Assembly: GCA_001823095.1 (NCBI GenBank) | Contig: MHTL01000010.1 | Span: 1-38,943, forward strand | Source of the DNA: Candidatus Vogelbacteria bacterium RIFOXYD1_FULL_51_18 | GTDB taxonomy: Bacteria > Patescibacteriota > Minisyncoccia > Phycocordibacterales > UBA9988 | Reading direction: 5' to 3' | Length of the DNA: 38,943 bases | Shown here: positions 15,250-23,248 of the stretch, piece by piece | How positions within the stretch are numbered: the stretch's first letter is position 1 | Layout of the letters: every line of letters starts with the position of its first letter | Translations under genes and position numbers: made by a program | Notes under the pieces: model-generated | What the model saw: only the letters and a program-made list of their open reading frames with translations | The model's database searches: none | Told to the model about the DNA's origin: nothing

Positions 15250-15340
15250 AGGCGCGTTCGTGACTACATTTGATACTGCTATGAGGCTTGCGAGACCTAT
15301 TTGTACGGTGCGTAATATAGGCTTGAAATCAAAAGAAAAT

Positions 15341-15373
15341 GGCTATACATAAAGACTACTGCTATGTATAGCC
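15341..15373 (-). promoter_or_regulatory. 5' hairpin enclosing an ATG, upstream of the transglycosylase
   Basis: GGCTATACATA pairs with TATGTATAGCC (11 bp, 11-nt loop) at the very start of the predicted transcript. The 3' arm contains the ATG at 15350. It could hide that start codon in the folded state. No Shine-Dalgarno is visible before it. Confidence 0.5.
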
Positions 15374-15380
15374 TGTATCC

Positions 15381-15409
15381 ATCTTAGCAAATTGCGAAGA
15401 TATAGTCAA
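15381..15409 (-). promoter_or_regulatory. Promoter of the transglycosylase
   Basis: TTGACT (15404-15409), 17-base spacer, TAAGAT (15381-15386) with TGC in front. Predicted start is near 15374, directly at the hairpin. Confidence 0.6.
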
Positions 15410-15430
15410 GCCACTTACGATGTGTTATAA

Positions 15431-15655
15431 TTACCATAAAGCAGTGCTTGAGGCGCTTCTCGCTTTCTCAAATGGCGCACGTATGTAAGTATTAAAAGCC
15501 CCTACAGCAAATTCACGCGCAAAGGAAAGATTCTGGGTAATTTCAGGGCGGGTAAAAACATCTCGCAGGTCAATTTTAAAGTACCCGAGGATGATTACCC
15601 CGATAATGATAAGGACAATGACGCCGACAAATCCCCTCTTTCTCATATTTTTCAT
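15431..15655 (-). CDS. Small single-helix membrane protein
   Basis: 74 residues: KNMRKRGFVGVIVLIIIGVIILGYFKID places a basic N-terminus before one helix (about 9-25), then a polar domain VFTRPEITQNLSFAREFAVG to the outside. It starts 1 base after the stop of the M23 hydrolase and is probably translated with it, so it may assist that enzyme (inference). Family not recognised. The open frame continues upstream inside the M23 gene, but this ATG fits the helix. Confidence 0.65.
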   Translation of the reverse strand: MKNMRKRGFVGVIVLIIIGVIILGYFKIDLRDVFTRPEITQNLSFAREFAVGAFNTYIRAPFEKARSASSTALW

Positions 15656-15656
15656 G

Positions 15657-16949
15657 TTACAAGTATAGCAGAGGATTGAGATAGCTGTTGTAAGAGGCAA
15701 CGGGAAGGGTGTATATTCTCCCCGAACAACCTTTGGAGGCAAGGTCGCGTATCTGGACCCCCTGCGAGGCAAAGACCGTGAAATGCAGATGGGGTCCCGT
15801 TGAATAGCCGGTATTGCCCACAAAGCCGATGGTCTCGCCGCGGGCAACAACGCTCCCTTTCTTGGCGCGGATTACCGATAAGTGCGCGTAGAGCGTGGTG
15901 AGCCCGTTGGGATGCTGTATAAGAATCCACTTGCCGTAGGAGGCGCCCCTACAAGTGGTGTCGGTATCGCCCACCCCGAGCACTATGCCGCTCTCGGCAG
16001 CGTGAATGAGTGTTCCAACGGGAGCCCCCAAGTCGATGCCATTGTGGCCCTTGCCATTATAGGGAGCAGCTTTTGAACGCGAGAAGGCCGTGTCGCCAAA
16101 CTCTTGGGTGATGATAATAGTATCCAGCGGCCAGGAGAGCGCTTTGCTCCCTTGTGTGGGAAGCTTGCTGGGGTCAAGGATAGTCACAAGCTGGGATTCC
16201 AATTTTGCCAGGTCGGCCTCAAAGGCCTCTTTGCGCGCGCGGCGCTCGGCGAGCATCTTTTGATATTCGGACTCCTTGCTCTTAGTCTCGTTAAGGAGCT
16301 CGGTCTTGAGTGACTTATTGTAGTCGGCTACCTTTTTTTGGTCAGAGAGGTCAGTGCGGAAGTCTTGCAGAGAACCCTTCTCCTCCTCACGGAGATTTTT
16401 GTTCTTGGCAAGCTCCCGGGAAATTGAGCGCAACTCGTCAATGTGCCCGTCCAGCGAGTCGCCTAGCATGAGCAGAGAATCAACTTGTGACCAGAACTGC
16501 GATAAATCCTCATGCGCCAAAAGGAGTTCTATTGCTGTCACGTTCTCCCGCTCATCGAGTGACCTCATAATTGACGAGAGGCCGTTCTGGCTACGTTCCA
16601 GTTCCGTGCTCTTGCGCCCGATTTCCTGATTGAGCTTGCCGATTCGAAGCTCCGCCGTCTCAATCTTTTTTTGTGTGAGCGTAATATCGGTATCCAGCTT
16701 TTTGCTTGTGACCGTGAGGTCATTGACCGCGCCGGAGATGCTTGTAATTTCTTTACGGGTCTTTTTGAGTTCTTCTTGGTACTTGGCGATTTCGGCCTCC
16801 AATTTTTTTATTTCTGCATTTCGTGAATCAATCTTTGTGCGCACCTCATCAGCACTTTGTCCCGCAGCAAAAAAAGGCAACGCAAAAAAAAGAAAGGGAA
16901 CAAAGAGTAACGCGGGGAAGATAAAAATATTAGGCGAGCGACTGTGCAT
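15657..16949 (-). CDS. Coiled-coil M23 (LytM) peptidoglycan hydrolase, EnvC/NlpD-like
   Basis: Exported murein hydrolase or hydrolase activator. From the ATG at 16949 it has 430 residues: signal peptide with core FPALLFVPFLFFALPFFAAG, a long coiled coil (about 33-260, starting ADEVRTKIDSRNAEIKKLEA), and a LytM domain with GHNGIDLGAPVGT (zinc His and Asp), TLYAHLS and GPHLHF. All metal ligands are there, so it may be active rather than only an activator. The start overlaps the gltX end by 20 bases, hence coupling. The longer frame upstream lies wholly inside gltX. Confidence 0.9.
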   Translation of the reverse strand: MHSRSPNIFIFPALLFVPFLFFALPFFAAGQSADEVRTKIDSRNAEIKKLEAEIAKYQEELKKTRKEITSISGAVNDLTVTSKKLDTDITLTQKKIETAELRIGKLNQEIGRKSTELERSQNGLSSIMRSLDERENVTAIELLLAHEDLSQFWSQVDSLLMLGDSLDGHIDELRSISRELAKNKNLREEEKGSLQDFRTDLSDQKKVADYNKSLKTELLNETKSKESEYQKMLAERRARKEAFEADLAKLESQLVTILDPSKLPTQGSKALSWPLDTIIITQEFGDTAFSRSKAAPYNGKGHNGIDLGAPVGTLIHAAESGIVLGVGDTDTTCRGASYGKWILIQHPNGLTTLYAHLSVIRAKKGSVVARGETIGFVGNTGYSTGPHLHFTVFASQGVQIRDLASKGCSGRIYTLPVASYNSYLNPLLYL

Positions 16950-18261
16950 AGGCAATGCGGGCAAGCGTTTCTTCTTTGCCGAGGAGCTCGGCGACAACAA
17001 AAGGGTCCGGGGAGCGCTCAAGACCGGTAAGCGCAATGCGCAGGGGCCAGAGTACATTCCCCCTTCCCTTCTCGGTCGCAAAGTCCCAGAGGCGCTCTTT
17101 AATCTGCGCGGCCTTGAAATCAGGTTCAGAAACTTGTTCTAAAATGCCGCGCACGCGCGGGAGAAATTCAATCGTCTTCAGAAGCGCCCGGCTGGGTTTT
17201 GTATAATTTCGGACAAACGAGAGCTCACCGCCATTGCCTATAAGCGTAGGGGTATCAGCGAGCGTTGTGATGCGCTCGCGGATGAGCGGGAGGAGCTTCG
17301 CCAGTATTGCAGGACTTTGTTCAGGCATTCGTGCTGTAAGCGCATTAAGAAGCTCATCATCCAAGAGTGTCTTCATGTATTCGCGGTTAAACCACTTAAG
17401 CTTATCTGCGGAGAACATAGCGCCACTCTTCTGCACCTTTGAAAGATTGAAGCGTCCAACTAATTCGGGGAGAGAAAAAATTTCCCGCTCCGGCTCCCCT
17501 TCTCCCTGCGACGACCAGCCAATGAGCGCGAGGAAGTTGACAAGGGCTTCAGGGAGGTAGCCCTGCTTGCGGTACTCGGTTATAGCAACTGCTCCGTGGC
17601 GCTTGGAGAGTTTGCTCTTGTCGGGCGCAAGGATGAGCGGGATGTGCGCGTAGCGCCACTCGGGCACGCCAAGAGCGCGGGCAATGAGAAGCTGACGCGG
17701 CGTGTTTGAGATGCCGTCCTCACCGCGGATGATATGGGTTACCCCCATGAGCATGTCATCCACCACCACGGCAAGGTGGTAAAGGGGCGTCTCACGGTTC
17801 TTAGCAATTACAAAATCGCCGAGCTCTGTGACGTCAAAGCTGATTTCGCCGCGTATCTCGTCATGGAAGCTCACTATCCCACCGGAGTTCTTGAAGCGGA
17901 TGACAGAAGGACGGAAGTGAGGTCCGCCAAGGCGGATATCACTTCCGTCTTCATCCTCCATAGACTCGTACGCCGCGCCATTTGTAATGAGTTTTTCAAT
18001 ATGGTCCCTGTAGACCGCGCCGCGCTCGCTCTGGCGATAGAACTCGTCGTAGTCAATCCCGAGCCAGTCCAAGCCGTCAATAATGTTCTCTTCGTATTCC
18101 TTTTTTGAACGTTCAGAGTCAGTGTCCTCAATGCGCAGAATAAGCTTGCCTCCCTGCTGTTTGGCAAAGAGGTAGTTAAAAAGCGCCGTCCGCGCGCTCC
18201 CCACATGAAAAGGCCCTGTGGGCGAAGGCGAAAACCGCGTGACTACATGTTGAGGCGCCAT
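16930..18261 (-). CDS. gltX: Glutamyl-tRNA synthetase
   Basis: Class I synthetase charging tRNA-Glu (and possibly tRNA-Gln). Seen: TRFSPSPTGPFHVGSARTAL (HVGS-type HIGH motif), LRIEDTDSERS, HIIRGEDGISNTPRQL and KSKLSKRHGA, then a helical anticodon-binding half. At 443 residues it is shorter than the usual 470-490. The shortening includes the region after GAAYES, where residues 106-117 (GSDIRLGGPHFR) are encoded by an imperfect palindrome instead of the longer segment that normally precedes VIRFK. It has its own leaderless promoter and a terminator separates it from murG. Confidence 0.96.
   Translation of the reverse strand: MAPQHVVTRFSPSPTGPFHVGSARTALFNYLFAKQQGGKLILRIEDTDSERSKKEYEENIIDGLDWLGIDYDEFYRQSERGAVYRDHIEKLITNGAAYESMEDEDGSDIRLGGPHFRPSVIRFKNSGGIVSFHDEIRGEISFDVTELGDFVIAKNRETPLYHLAVVVDDMLMGVTHIIRGEDGISNTPRQLLIARALGVPEWRYAHIPLILAPDKSKLSKRHGAVAITEYRKQGYLPEALVNFLALIGWSSQGEGEPEREIFSLPELVGRFNLSKVQKSGAMFSADKLKWFNREYMKTLLDDELLNALTARMPEQSPAILAKLLPLIRERITTLADTPTLIGNGGELSFVRNYTKPSRALLKTIEFLPRVRGILEQVSEPDFKAAQIKERLWDFATEKGRGNVLWPLRIALTGLERSPDPFVVAELLGKEETLARIAYAQSLA
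17913..17946. repeat. Imperfect palindromic element in gltX (16-2-16)
   Basis: GGAAGTGAGGTCCGCC (17913-17928), centre aa, GGCGGATATCACTTCC (17931-17946), with two mismatched positions. On the coding strand it begins GGA AGT, the same frame as the first half of the recR element, and has the CCGCC-NN-GGCGG core of the 13604 element. Confidence 0.7.
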
Positions 18262-18267
18262 GCCTCA

Positions 18268-18276
18268 AGTATAGCA
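18268..18276 (-). promoter_or_regulatory. Extended -10 element of gltX
   Basis: TGC-TATACT on the minus strand, ending 6 bases before the ATG. Transcription would start at or beside the A of ATG. Confidence 0.6.
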
Positions 18277-18328
18277 TGCCCGCTCTCCCCTGCCTGATGC
18301 TTGGTCTGAATGGGATTTTTTCTTTTTC

Positions 18329-18376
18329 AAAAATCATACCACTTTTCTCCGATCGTAGAATTTTGGTATGATTTTT
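18329..18376 (-). terminator. Terminator after murG
   Basis: AAAAATCATACCA (18329-18341) pairs with TGGTATGATTTTT (18364-18376), a perfect 13-bp stem with a 22-nt loop; T-rich on both strands. It closes the wall operon before the independent gltX promoter. Confidence 0.75.
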
Positions 18377-18396
18377 TAGAAGAGAAGAGACGATGT

Positions 18397-19518
18397 CTAG
18401 TGTGTGGTGGCCAGCGTGATGAGCTCGCGGGCAATGATGCGGGCGGCGTCGGGACGGGCTTGGGATTTTGCAATAGAGCTCATGCGCTCGCGCAGAGGCG
18501 CATCGGCAATAAGGCGCTCAATCTCCGAGAGGAGTATGGAGGGTGTAAGGTTCTCATCCTCAATCACCACCGCGGCTCCCGAGCGCGCGTAAGTGAAGGC
18601 GTTTGAGAGCTGATCGTGGCTCACCGACTCCGGGATAGGGATGATGATGGAGGGCAGGCCCCACTGCGCAATTTCAAAAATTGCCGAGCCCGCGCGAGAG
18701 ATAACGAGTGTTGCCGCTCCAGCCGCGCGCACCATCTGATTGTCGTCAAAGTAGGCAAAGAGCTTGTAACGGCCCTTATACTCGTTCCCCTCCAAAAGGA
18801 CGCTCACGCGCGCGGCCGCCCCTTCATAGTTTCCCTTTCCCACCTGGTGGATAACTTGGTAACGCTCAAGAAGGAAAGATAGGGCGTCAACGATTGTGTC
18901 ATTAATATGCTCCGCGCCTTGTGAGCCGCCAAGGACCACAAGAGTGGGGACCGTCGGGTCAAGGCCGAAGAACTCATGCGCGCCTGCGCGCACCGGTTGC
19001 ATGATGCGGGAGCGGATGGGATTGCCGGTTACCGCAGTGCGCTCCTTGTCAAAAAAGACGAATGCATCCGGATACGAGACGGCAATGCGGCGCGCAAAGC
19101 GCGCCGTCCAGCGGTTAACGCGGCCCGGCTTGGAGTCCGACTCGTGGAGCATCACGGGGATGCCGAGGATGCGCGCGGCGGCAACCACAGGGAAGCTTGC
19201 GTACGCACCTTTTGAGAACACGACACTGGGGTACATGCGTAGCACCGCGATGAATGCCTTGAGCACTGCGAAACCTGTCCTGATAAAATCTGAAATATTT
19301 TTAAGCGAGAAGTAGCGACGCAATTTCCCCGTCCTGATCTCCGTATACGAAAGGCCAAGCTCTGCGAGCTTCTCTGCATCGTAGGGTGTGTCGGAGATGT
19401 AGTAAAACTCGGCATCCCCCCGTTGCTCTGTGAGGAGCGCGCGGCGCAGTTCCTCCACCACTGCCACAATCGGGTAAAAATGCCCCCCTGTTCCCCCGCC
19501 GGTAAAAAGTATGCGCAT
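18397..19518 (-). CDS. murG: UDP-GlcNAc:lipid I GlcNAc transferase MurG
   Basis: GT28 enzyme turning lipid I into lipid II at the inner face of the membrane. 373 residues: MRILFTGGGTGGHFYPIVAV is the glycine-rich N-terminal loop; FSKGAYASFPVVAAA and MLHESDSKPGRVNR follow; LVVLGGSQGAEHIND and LVISRAGSAIFEIAQWGLPS (donor site), then PIPESVSHDQLSNA. Normal length. It begins 9 bases after the ftsW stop, and is the last gene of this block before the terminator. Confidence 0.96.
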   Translation of the reverse strand: MRILFTGGGTGGHFYPIVAVVEELRRALLTEQRGDAEFYYISDTPYDAEKLAELGLSYTEIRTGKLRRYFSLKNISDFIRTGFAVLKAFIAVLRMYPSVVFSKGAYASFPVVAAARILGIPVMLHESDSKPGRVNRWTARFARRIAVSYPDAFVFFDKERTAVTGNPIRSRIMQPVRAGAHEFFGLDPTVPTLVVLGGSQGAEHINDTIVDALSFLLERYQVIHQVGKGNYEGAAARVSVLLEGNEYKGRYKLFAYFDDNQMVRAAGAATLVISRAGSAIFEIAQWGLPSIIIPIPESVSHDQLSNAFTYARSGAAVVIEDENLTPSILLSEIERLIADAPLRERMSSIAKSQARPDAARIIARELITLATTH

Positions 19519-19527
19519 ATTTTATTA

Positions 19528-20628
19528 TTAACTGTGTTGATGCCGCGAGACGTTGAGAGCGACGCCCATGCCCGCAAGAGAAAAGAAGAGCGCTGTGCCT
19601 CCGTGGCTGACGAAAGTGAGCGGGACTCCGGTCAATGGGATAATCCCAAGCATCGCAGCAATATTGATAAATGCTCCCGCCGCAACTATAATGATAAAGC
19701 CCACAACAAGAAGACGTCCGAACGAATCCGGCGCGCAGGCGGCAACTTTAAGCCCGAAGAGAACAAAGAGGAGAAAGGCGCAGATAAGCGCAAGAGAGCC
19801 GATAAAGCCAAGTTCTTCCCCCACCACCGCAAATACCGAGTCTCCAATAGATTCGGGCAGGTAGTTGAACTTTTGGATGCTTTGTCCGTATCCCCTGCCC
19901 GTAATACCGCCCGAGCCGATGGCGATAAGCGATTGGGTAATCTGGTAGGAGGAACCATACGTGTCATACGAACGATCAATAAAGGTTATGAGCCGCTCGC
20001 GGGTATAGGGACGCGCAATGAGGAGCAGACCGAGCGACGCCAGTACTACGAGAGAGAGATAGCCGAGGTGCAGGAGGCGCCCTCCTGCCGCAATGAACAT
20101 GGCAAGACTCGCCGTAAGGATAATGAGAAAGGTTCCCGTATCGGGCTGCATGAACAGAATTGCGCCGAGAATGCCGATGATGAGGAAATACGGAATGAAG
20201 CCAAGACGGAAGGTTGCGAGCCGCTCGCGGGATGTGGAAAGCCATGAGGCAAAGTAGATGACAAAGGCAAATTTTAAAAGCTCTGCGGGCTGGAAAGAAA
20301 GCGGCCCGAGCGAGAGCCAGCGCCGCGCCCCATTGTGTGAAAATCCAATGACGGGGAGGAAAACAGCGAGTGTGAGAAGCACTGCAGTAATAAAAACGGG
20401 TAGCGCATACTCGCGCCAGAGCCGATACGGAATGCGCGATATAATCAAGAGCGCCGCAACACCCAGCACGAGGCTCAAAAATTGTGACGGGTCAAACGGC
20501 AATGCCATACCCGCCCTTTTCCCAAGCATGGCAAGCGAGGCGGAAGATGAGAGTATAAAGCCGCCCGTCGCAAGTGCGAGGGTAAGGAAGAGGAGTATCC
20601 TGCTGTTGCGCTTTGCCTGCTTCATCAT
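19528..20628 (-). CDS. ftsW: SEDS glycosyltransferase FtsW
   Basis: Lipid II polymerase of the division septum. 366 residues with about ten helices: SRILLFLTLALATGGFILSS, then LPVIGFSHNGARRWLSLGPL, FQPAELLKFAFVIYFASWLS, MQPDTGTFLIILTA, and the C-terminal GRGYGQSIQKFNYLPESIGD with AVVGEELGFIG, ending in VPLTFVSHGGTAL. It could be the RodA paralogue, but position between mraY and murG argues for FtsW. Overlaps the mraY stop by 4 bases. Confidence 0.93.
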   Translation of the reverse strand: MMKQAKRNSRILLFLTLALATGGFILSSSASLAMLGKRAGMALPFDPSQFLSLVLGVAALLIISRIPYRLWREYALPVFITAVLLTLAVFLPVIGFSHNGARRWLSLGPLSFQPAELLKFAFVIYFASWLSTSRERLATFRLGFIPYFLIIGILGAILFMQPDTGTFLIILTASLAMFIAAGGRLLHLGYLSLVVLASLGLLLIARPYTRERLITFIDRSYDTYGSSYQITQSLIAIGSGGITGRGYGQSIQKFNYLPESIGDSVFAVVGEELGFIGSLALICAFLLFVLFGLKVAACAPDSFGRLLVVGFIIIVAAGAFINIAAMLGIIPLTGVPLTFVSHGGTALFFSLAGMGVALNVSRHQHS

Positions 20629-21677
20629 CCGATAATTGCAATAATCATCCCGATAATCGCCATCACGATGCTAATGACCCAGTAGCGCATCACCACCTTG
20701 TACGGCGGCCAGCCAATGGCTTCAAAGTGATGATGCAGAGGCGCCACAAGGAAGACCTTCTTCCCGTGGCGGAAGCGCTTTGAGAGAAGCTGGATAATCA
20801 CCGAGAAGGAGGTGATAAGGAGCGGGAGCGCAATCACCGGGAGCACTAGAACCGAGTCAGTGAGAAAGGCAACCACGGTAAGAGTAGTGGTGAGACCGAG
20901 GATGCCGGTCTCCGACATATAGAAGCGCGCAGGGGGGATGTTAAACCAGAGGAAAGCGAGGATGCCGCCGAGTACCACCAAGCAGAACGCCGCAAGGTCT
21001 ATCTGATTTTGAAAAAAAGCGATGCCGGCAAAGGAGGCAAAGATGGCCGCCATAACGCCGCCGGCGAGGCCATCCAGGCCGTCAATCACGCTTGAGGAAA
21101 AGAGCGCAAGCATTACCGCGACGAAAAAAGGAATAAAATAGATGCCGAGAAAAATGTCGCCGTAGAAGGGCAGGTGCACCGAGCTCATCTCAAGTCGCGC
21201 ATAGAACCACCATGCCCCTGCGAGCCCCAACAGGACAACGACGAAAAGGCGCTTCCAAAATGAGAGGCCGCCAATGTATCCTTCCCTGTCGCGCACTTGC
21301 ATCCAATCGTCAATGAGCCCGATAAAAGACCCGACCATGAGCATAAAAAGTGGAAGCCATGTCTGATTGCGTGAGAGGAAGTCAAGCTTTTGGGTCAAGT
21401 CACTGGGAAAGAGAATTGAAATAAGCCAGATGGCGCCAATCGTAGCAAGCGTACTCGCCCAGATGATGATGCCTCCCATTCGCGGCGTTCCCACCTCACG
21501 CTTCTTGTGTAAGCCGTTGAAAATCGGCGTATCTGCCCCATCAAGAGCGCGCTTGCCCGAGCGCTTTTTCCACATCCGATGCTTGTAAAGATAATAGGTG
21601 AGCATCGGCGTTATCGCTATGCCAATAGTAAAGGAGATTGCGCTCGGAGCAAATACTTTTAAGACATTGAGTATCAT
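20625..21677 (-). CDS. mraY: Phospho-MurNAc-pentapeptide transferase MraY
   Basis: Makes lipid I from UDP-MurNAc-pentapeptide and undecaprenyl phosphate. 350 residues, about ten helices. Seen: KKREVGTPRMGGIIIWASTL, FIGLIDDWMQV (Asp-Asp motif), SVIDGLDGLAGGVMA, and LVAPLHHHFEAIGWPPYKVV (HHH motif). All catalytic signatures are intact. Overlaps the carboxypeptidase stop by 4 bases and ftsW by 4 bases, so translation of the block is coupled. Confidence 0.96.
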   Translation of the reverse strand: MILNVLKVFAPSAISFTIGIAITPMLTYYLYKHRMWKKRSGKRALDGADTPIFNGLHKKREVGTPRMGGIIIWASTLATIGAIWLISILFPSDLTQKLDFLSRNQTWLPLFMLMVGSFIGLIDDWMQVRDREGYIGGLSFWKRLFVVVLLGLAGAWWFYARLEMSSVHLPFYGDIFLGIYFIPFFVAVMLALFSSSVIDGLDGLAGGVMAAIFASFAGIAFFQNQIDLAAFCLVVLGGILAFLWFNIPPARFYMSETGILGLTTTLTVVAFLTDSVLVLPVIALPLLITSFSVIIQLLSKRFRHGKKVFLVAPLHHHFEAIGWPPYKVVMRYWVISIVMAIIGMIIAIIG

Positions 21678-22618
21678 CGCGCGGCGCGAGCGAGGGCGAC
21701 TACGTCACTAAACCGACCTTCCTGCGTGGAACCGAGCACAACGACCACTACCGGCTCATTTAAGCCACGGTCAAAAGCGACCACCAGATTGCCGCCCGCA
21801 AGGTCGGTAAGGCCCGTCTTCCCGGCAATAAATCCGGGAATCGACCCAACCAGCTCGTTGGTGTTATTCACCGTAATTAGTTCCCCCGATTTGCTCCGCC
21901 CGCTCCAACGCTCATGGCGAGTGAACTCCACGATAGGGAGACGCTCCTCTATCATGTATACAAAGAGCCGCGCTATGTCTCTGGCGGAGCCGTACGAGCC
22001 GCCCTGCGTGCCGGAGACATCCAATCCAGTGGAATTAGTAAAGAAAGTTTCGGTGAGGCCAATTTCTCTCCCTTTCTCATTCATTAGCCTTGCCGAGTCA
22101 CTTTGTCCATTTACTCTCGCAGATGAGGCAACACTGGCAAGCGCTTCGGCTCCGTCGTTAGATGACGCAATAAGGGTAATAGCAGTGATGTCCTCAAGCG
22201 ACCATGAGTCGCCCGCGCGCAATCCCGAGTTGCCTTCGGGATAGAGCGTCTCCTCGCTGATAGCAACTTGCTGATCAGGGGAGAGCACATCGTAGGCAAC
22301 AAGCGCCGTCATAAGTTTGGTGAGCGAAGCGAGCGGGAGCTGGGCACTCGCATTTCTCTCGTAGAGCACAGTCTTTGTGGAGAGGTCATACACATACGCG
22401 GCGCGCGCAGTGATGGAGACGCGGTCAAAAAGATTATCACTTATTGCGGCTCGCGCCTGCACTTCGGGAGCGTCCGCGATTCTCTCCTGCGTGCCTTCTC
22501 TCTCAACCCTGTTGAGCGCGGTGGAAGCGGCGGTAAGTCCGCCAAGCGCGAGCACAATAAGCGCCGCTACTGCTCCCGCAAGCAGGCGCTCGCGTTTCTC
22601 TGCTGGGGCTATATTCAT
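21674..22618 (-). CDS. D-alanyl-D-alanine carboxypeptidase (S11, PBP5 type)
   Basis: Trims the terminal D-Ala of peptidoglycan stems outside the membrane. From the ATG at 22618 (AGGAAGGAGG just upstream) it has 314 residues: one N-terminal helix (LLAGAVAALIVLALGGLTAA), then ARAAYVYDLSTKTVLYERNA, S98-L-T-K101, S152-S-N154 and K267-T-G269, the three S11 motifs. There is no C-terminal amphipathic anchor domain like that of E. coli PBP5; the N-terminal helix does the anchoring. A second ATG at 22654 overlaps the scpB stop and is possible. Location before mraY is unusual. Confidence 0.9.
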   Translation of the reverse strand: MNIAPAEKRERLLAGAVAALIVLALGGLTAASTALNRVEREGTQERIADAPEVQARAAISDNLFDRVSITARAAYVYDLSTKTVLYERNASAQLPLASLTKLMTALVAYDVLSPDQQVAISEETLYPEGNSGLRAGDSWSLEDITAITLIASSNDGAEALASVASSARVNGQSDSARLMNEKGREIGLTETFFTNSTGLDVSGTQGGSYGSARDIARLFVYMIEERLPIVEFTRHERWSGRSKSGELITVNNTNELVGSIPGFIAGKTGLTDLAGGNLVVAFDRGLNEPVVVVVLGSTQEGRFSDVVALARAAR

Positions 22619-22646
22619 TGGCCCTCCTTCCTGTATTGGATTAGAT

Positions 22647-23177
22647 TCATTCATGTTTTTCCATAAATACATCGAGTTCACCCGTGATGCGCTCCCACTC
22701 GGGGAGAGTTTGCATAGTAGTAACACCGAGCTGTGCAAGGAGCTCCGGTGTTGCGCGGTATGTAAAGGTCCTACTGTCTTTTGGGTTAGATAGGCGTTCA
22801 ATGAGGCCGCGCACGAGGAGGGAGCGGAGTATGTACTGCGAGTTGACGCCGCGGATGTAGTCTATCTCGGGCTTGCTCAAGGGGCCGCGATAAAGAATCA
22901 CGGAGAGTGTCTCTAGCCCGGCTTTCCCTATGTCGCGCGAGAGCTCCTCTTTGGTAATACGGGCAATGAGCTCCGCTACCTCGGGAGCAGTCACGAGGGC
23001 AAGTGTATCATACACTTCCAAGAGCCGGACGCCGCGTCCCATAAGGCGTTCACGGAGCTCTTCTACCGCGCTTTGGAGCTCGCCCTCGCTTACTGCAAGG
23101 AACTCCGCAAGCGCTGCACGCGTAGTCGGCTCTCCCTTCCAAAAGAGGACCGCTTCTAGGGCCAATACTCTATCCAT
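22647..23177 (-). CDS. scpB: Segregation and condensation protein ScpB
   Basis: Winged-helix partner of ScpA in the SMC-kleisin complex. About 176 residues: LEAVLFWKGEPTTRAALAEF, LLEVYDTLALVTAPEVAELI, LSVILYRGPLSKPEIDYIRG and FTYRATPELLAQLG are family features. I set the start at 23177 rather than 23186 because a TAGAAT -10 box ends 7 bases before it and overlaps the upstream ATG. It ends 28 bases before the carboxypeptidase start. Confidence 0.92.
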   Translation of the reverse strand: MDRVLALEAVLFWKGEPTTRAALAEFLAVSEGELQSAVEELRERLMGRGVRLLEVYDTLALVTAPEVAELIARITKEELSRDIGKAGLETLSVILYRGPLSKPEIDYIRGVNSQYILRSLLVRGLIERLSNPKDSRTFTYRATPELLAQLGVTTMQTLPEWERITGELDVFMEKHE

Positions 23178-23184
23178 GGACTTC

Positions 23185-23190
23185 ATTCTA
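23185..23190 (-). promoter_or_regulatory. -10 element of scpB
   Basis: TAGAAT on the minus strand, 7 bases before the ATG at 23177, preceded by TGG. It decides the start codon: the ATG at 23186 would lie upstream of the transcription start. Confidence 0.45.
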
Positions 23191-23224
23191 CCACGGCTCC
23201 GGCTCTGCCGTAAGCCTTTGTTTT

Positions 23225-23245
23225 GTCCAACATCCGATGTTGGAC
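23225..23245. repeat. Intergenic palindrome between scpA and scpB
   Basis: GTCCAACAT-CCG-ATGTTGGAC, a 9-bp perfect stem containing AACATCCGATGTT. It begins just after the scpA stop. Confidence 0.75.
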
Positions 23246-23248
23246 ATC

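Noticed and set aside
19131-19146. GGAGTCCGACTCGTGG in murG as another copy of the palindromic element
   Set aside because: It encodes the conserved HESDSKPG segment of MurG and has no second arm.
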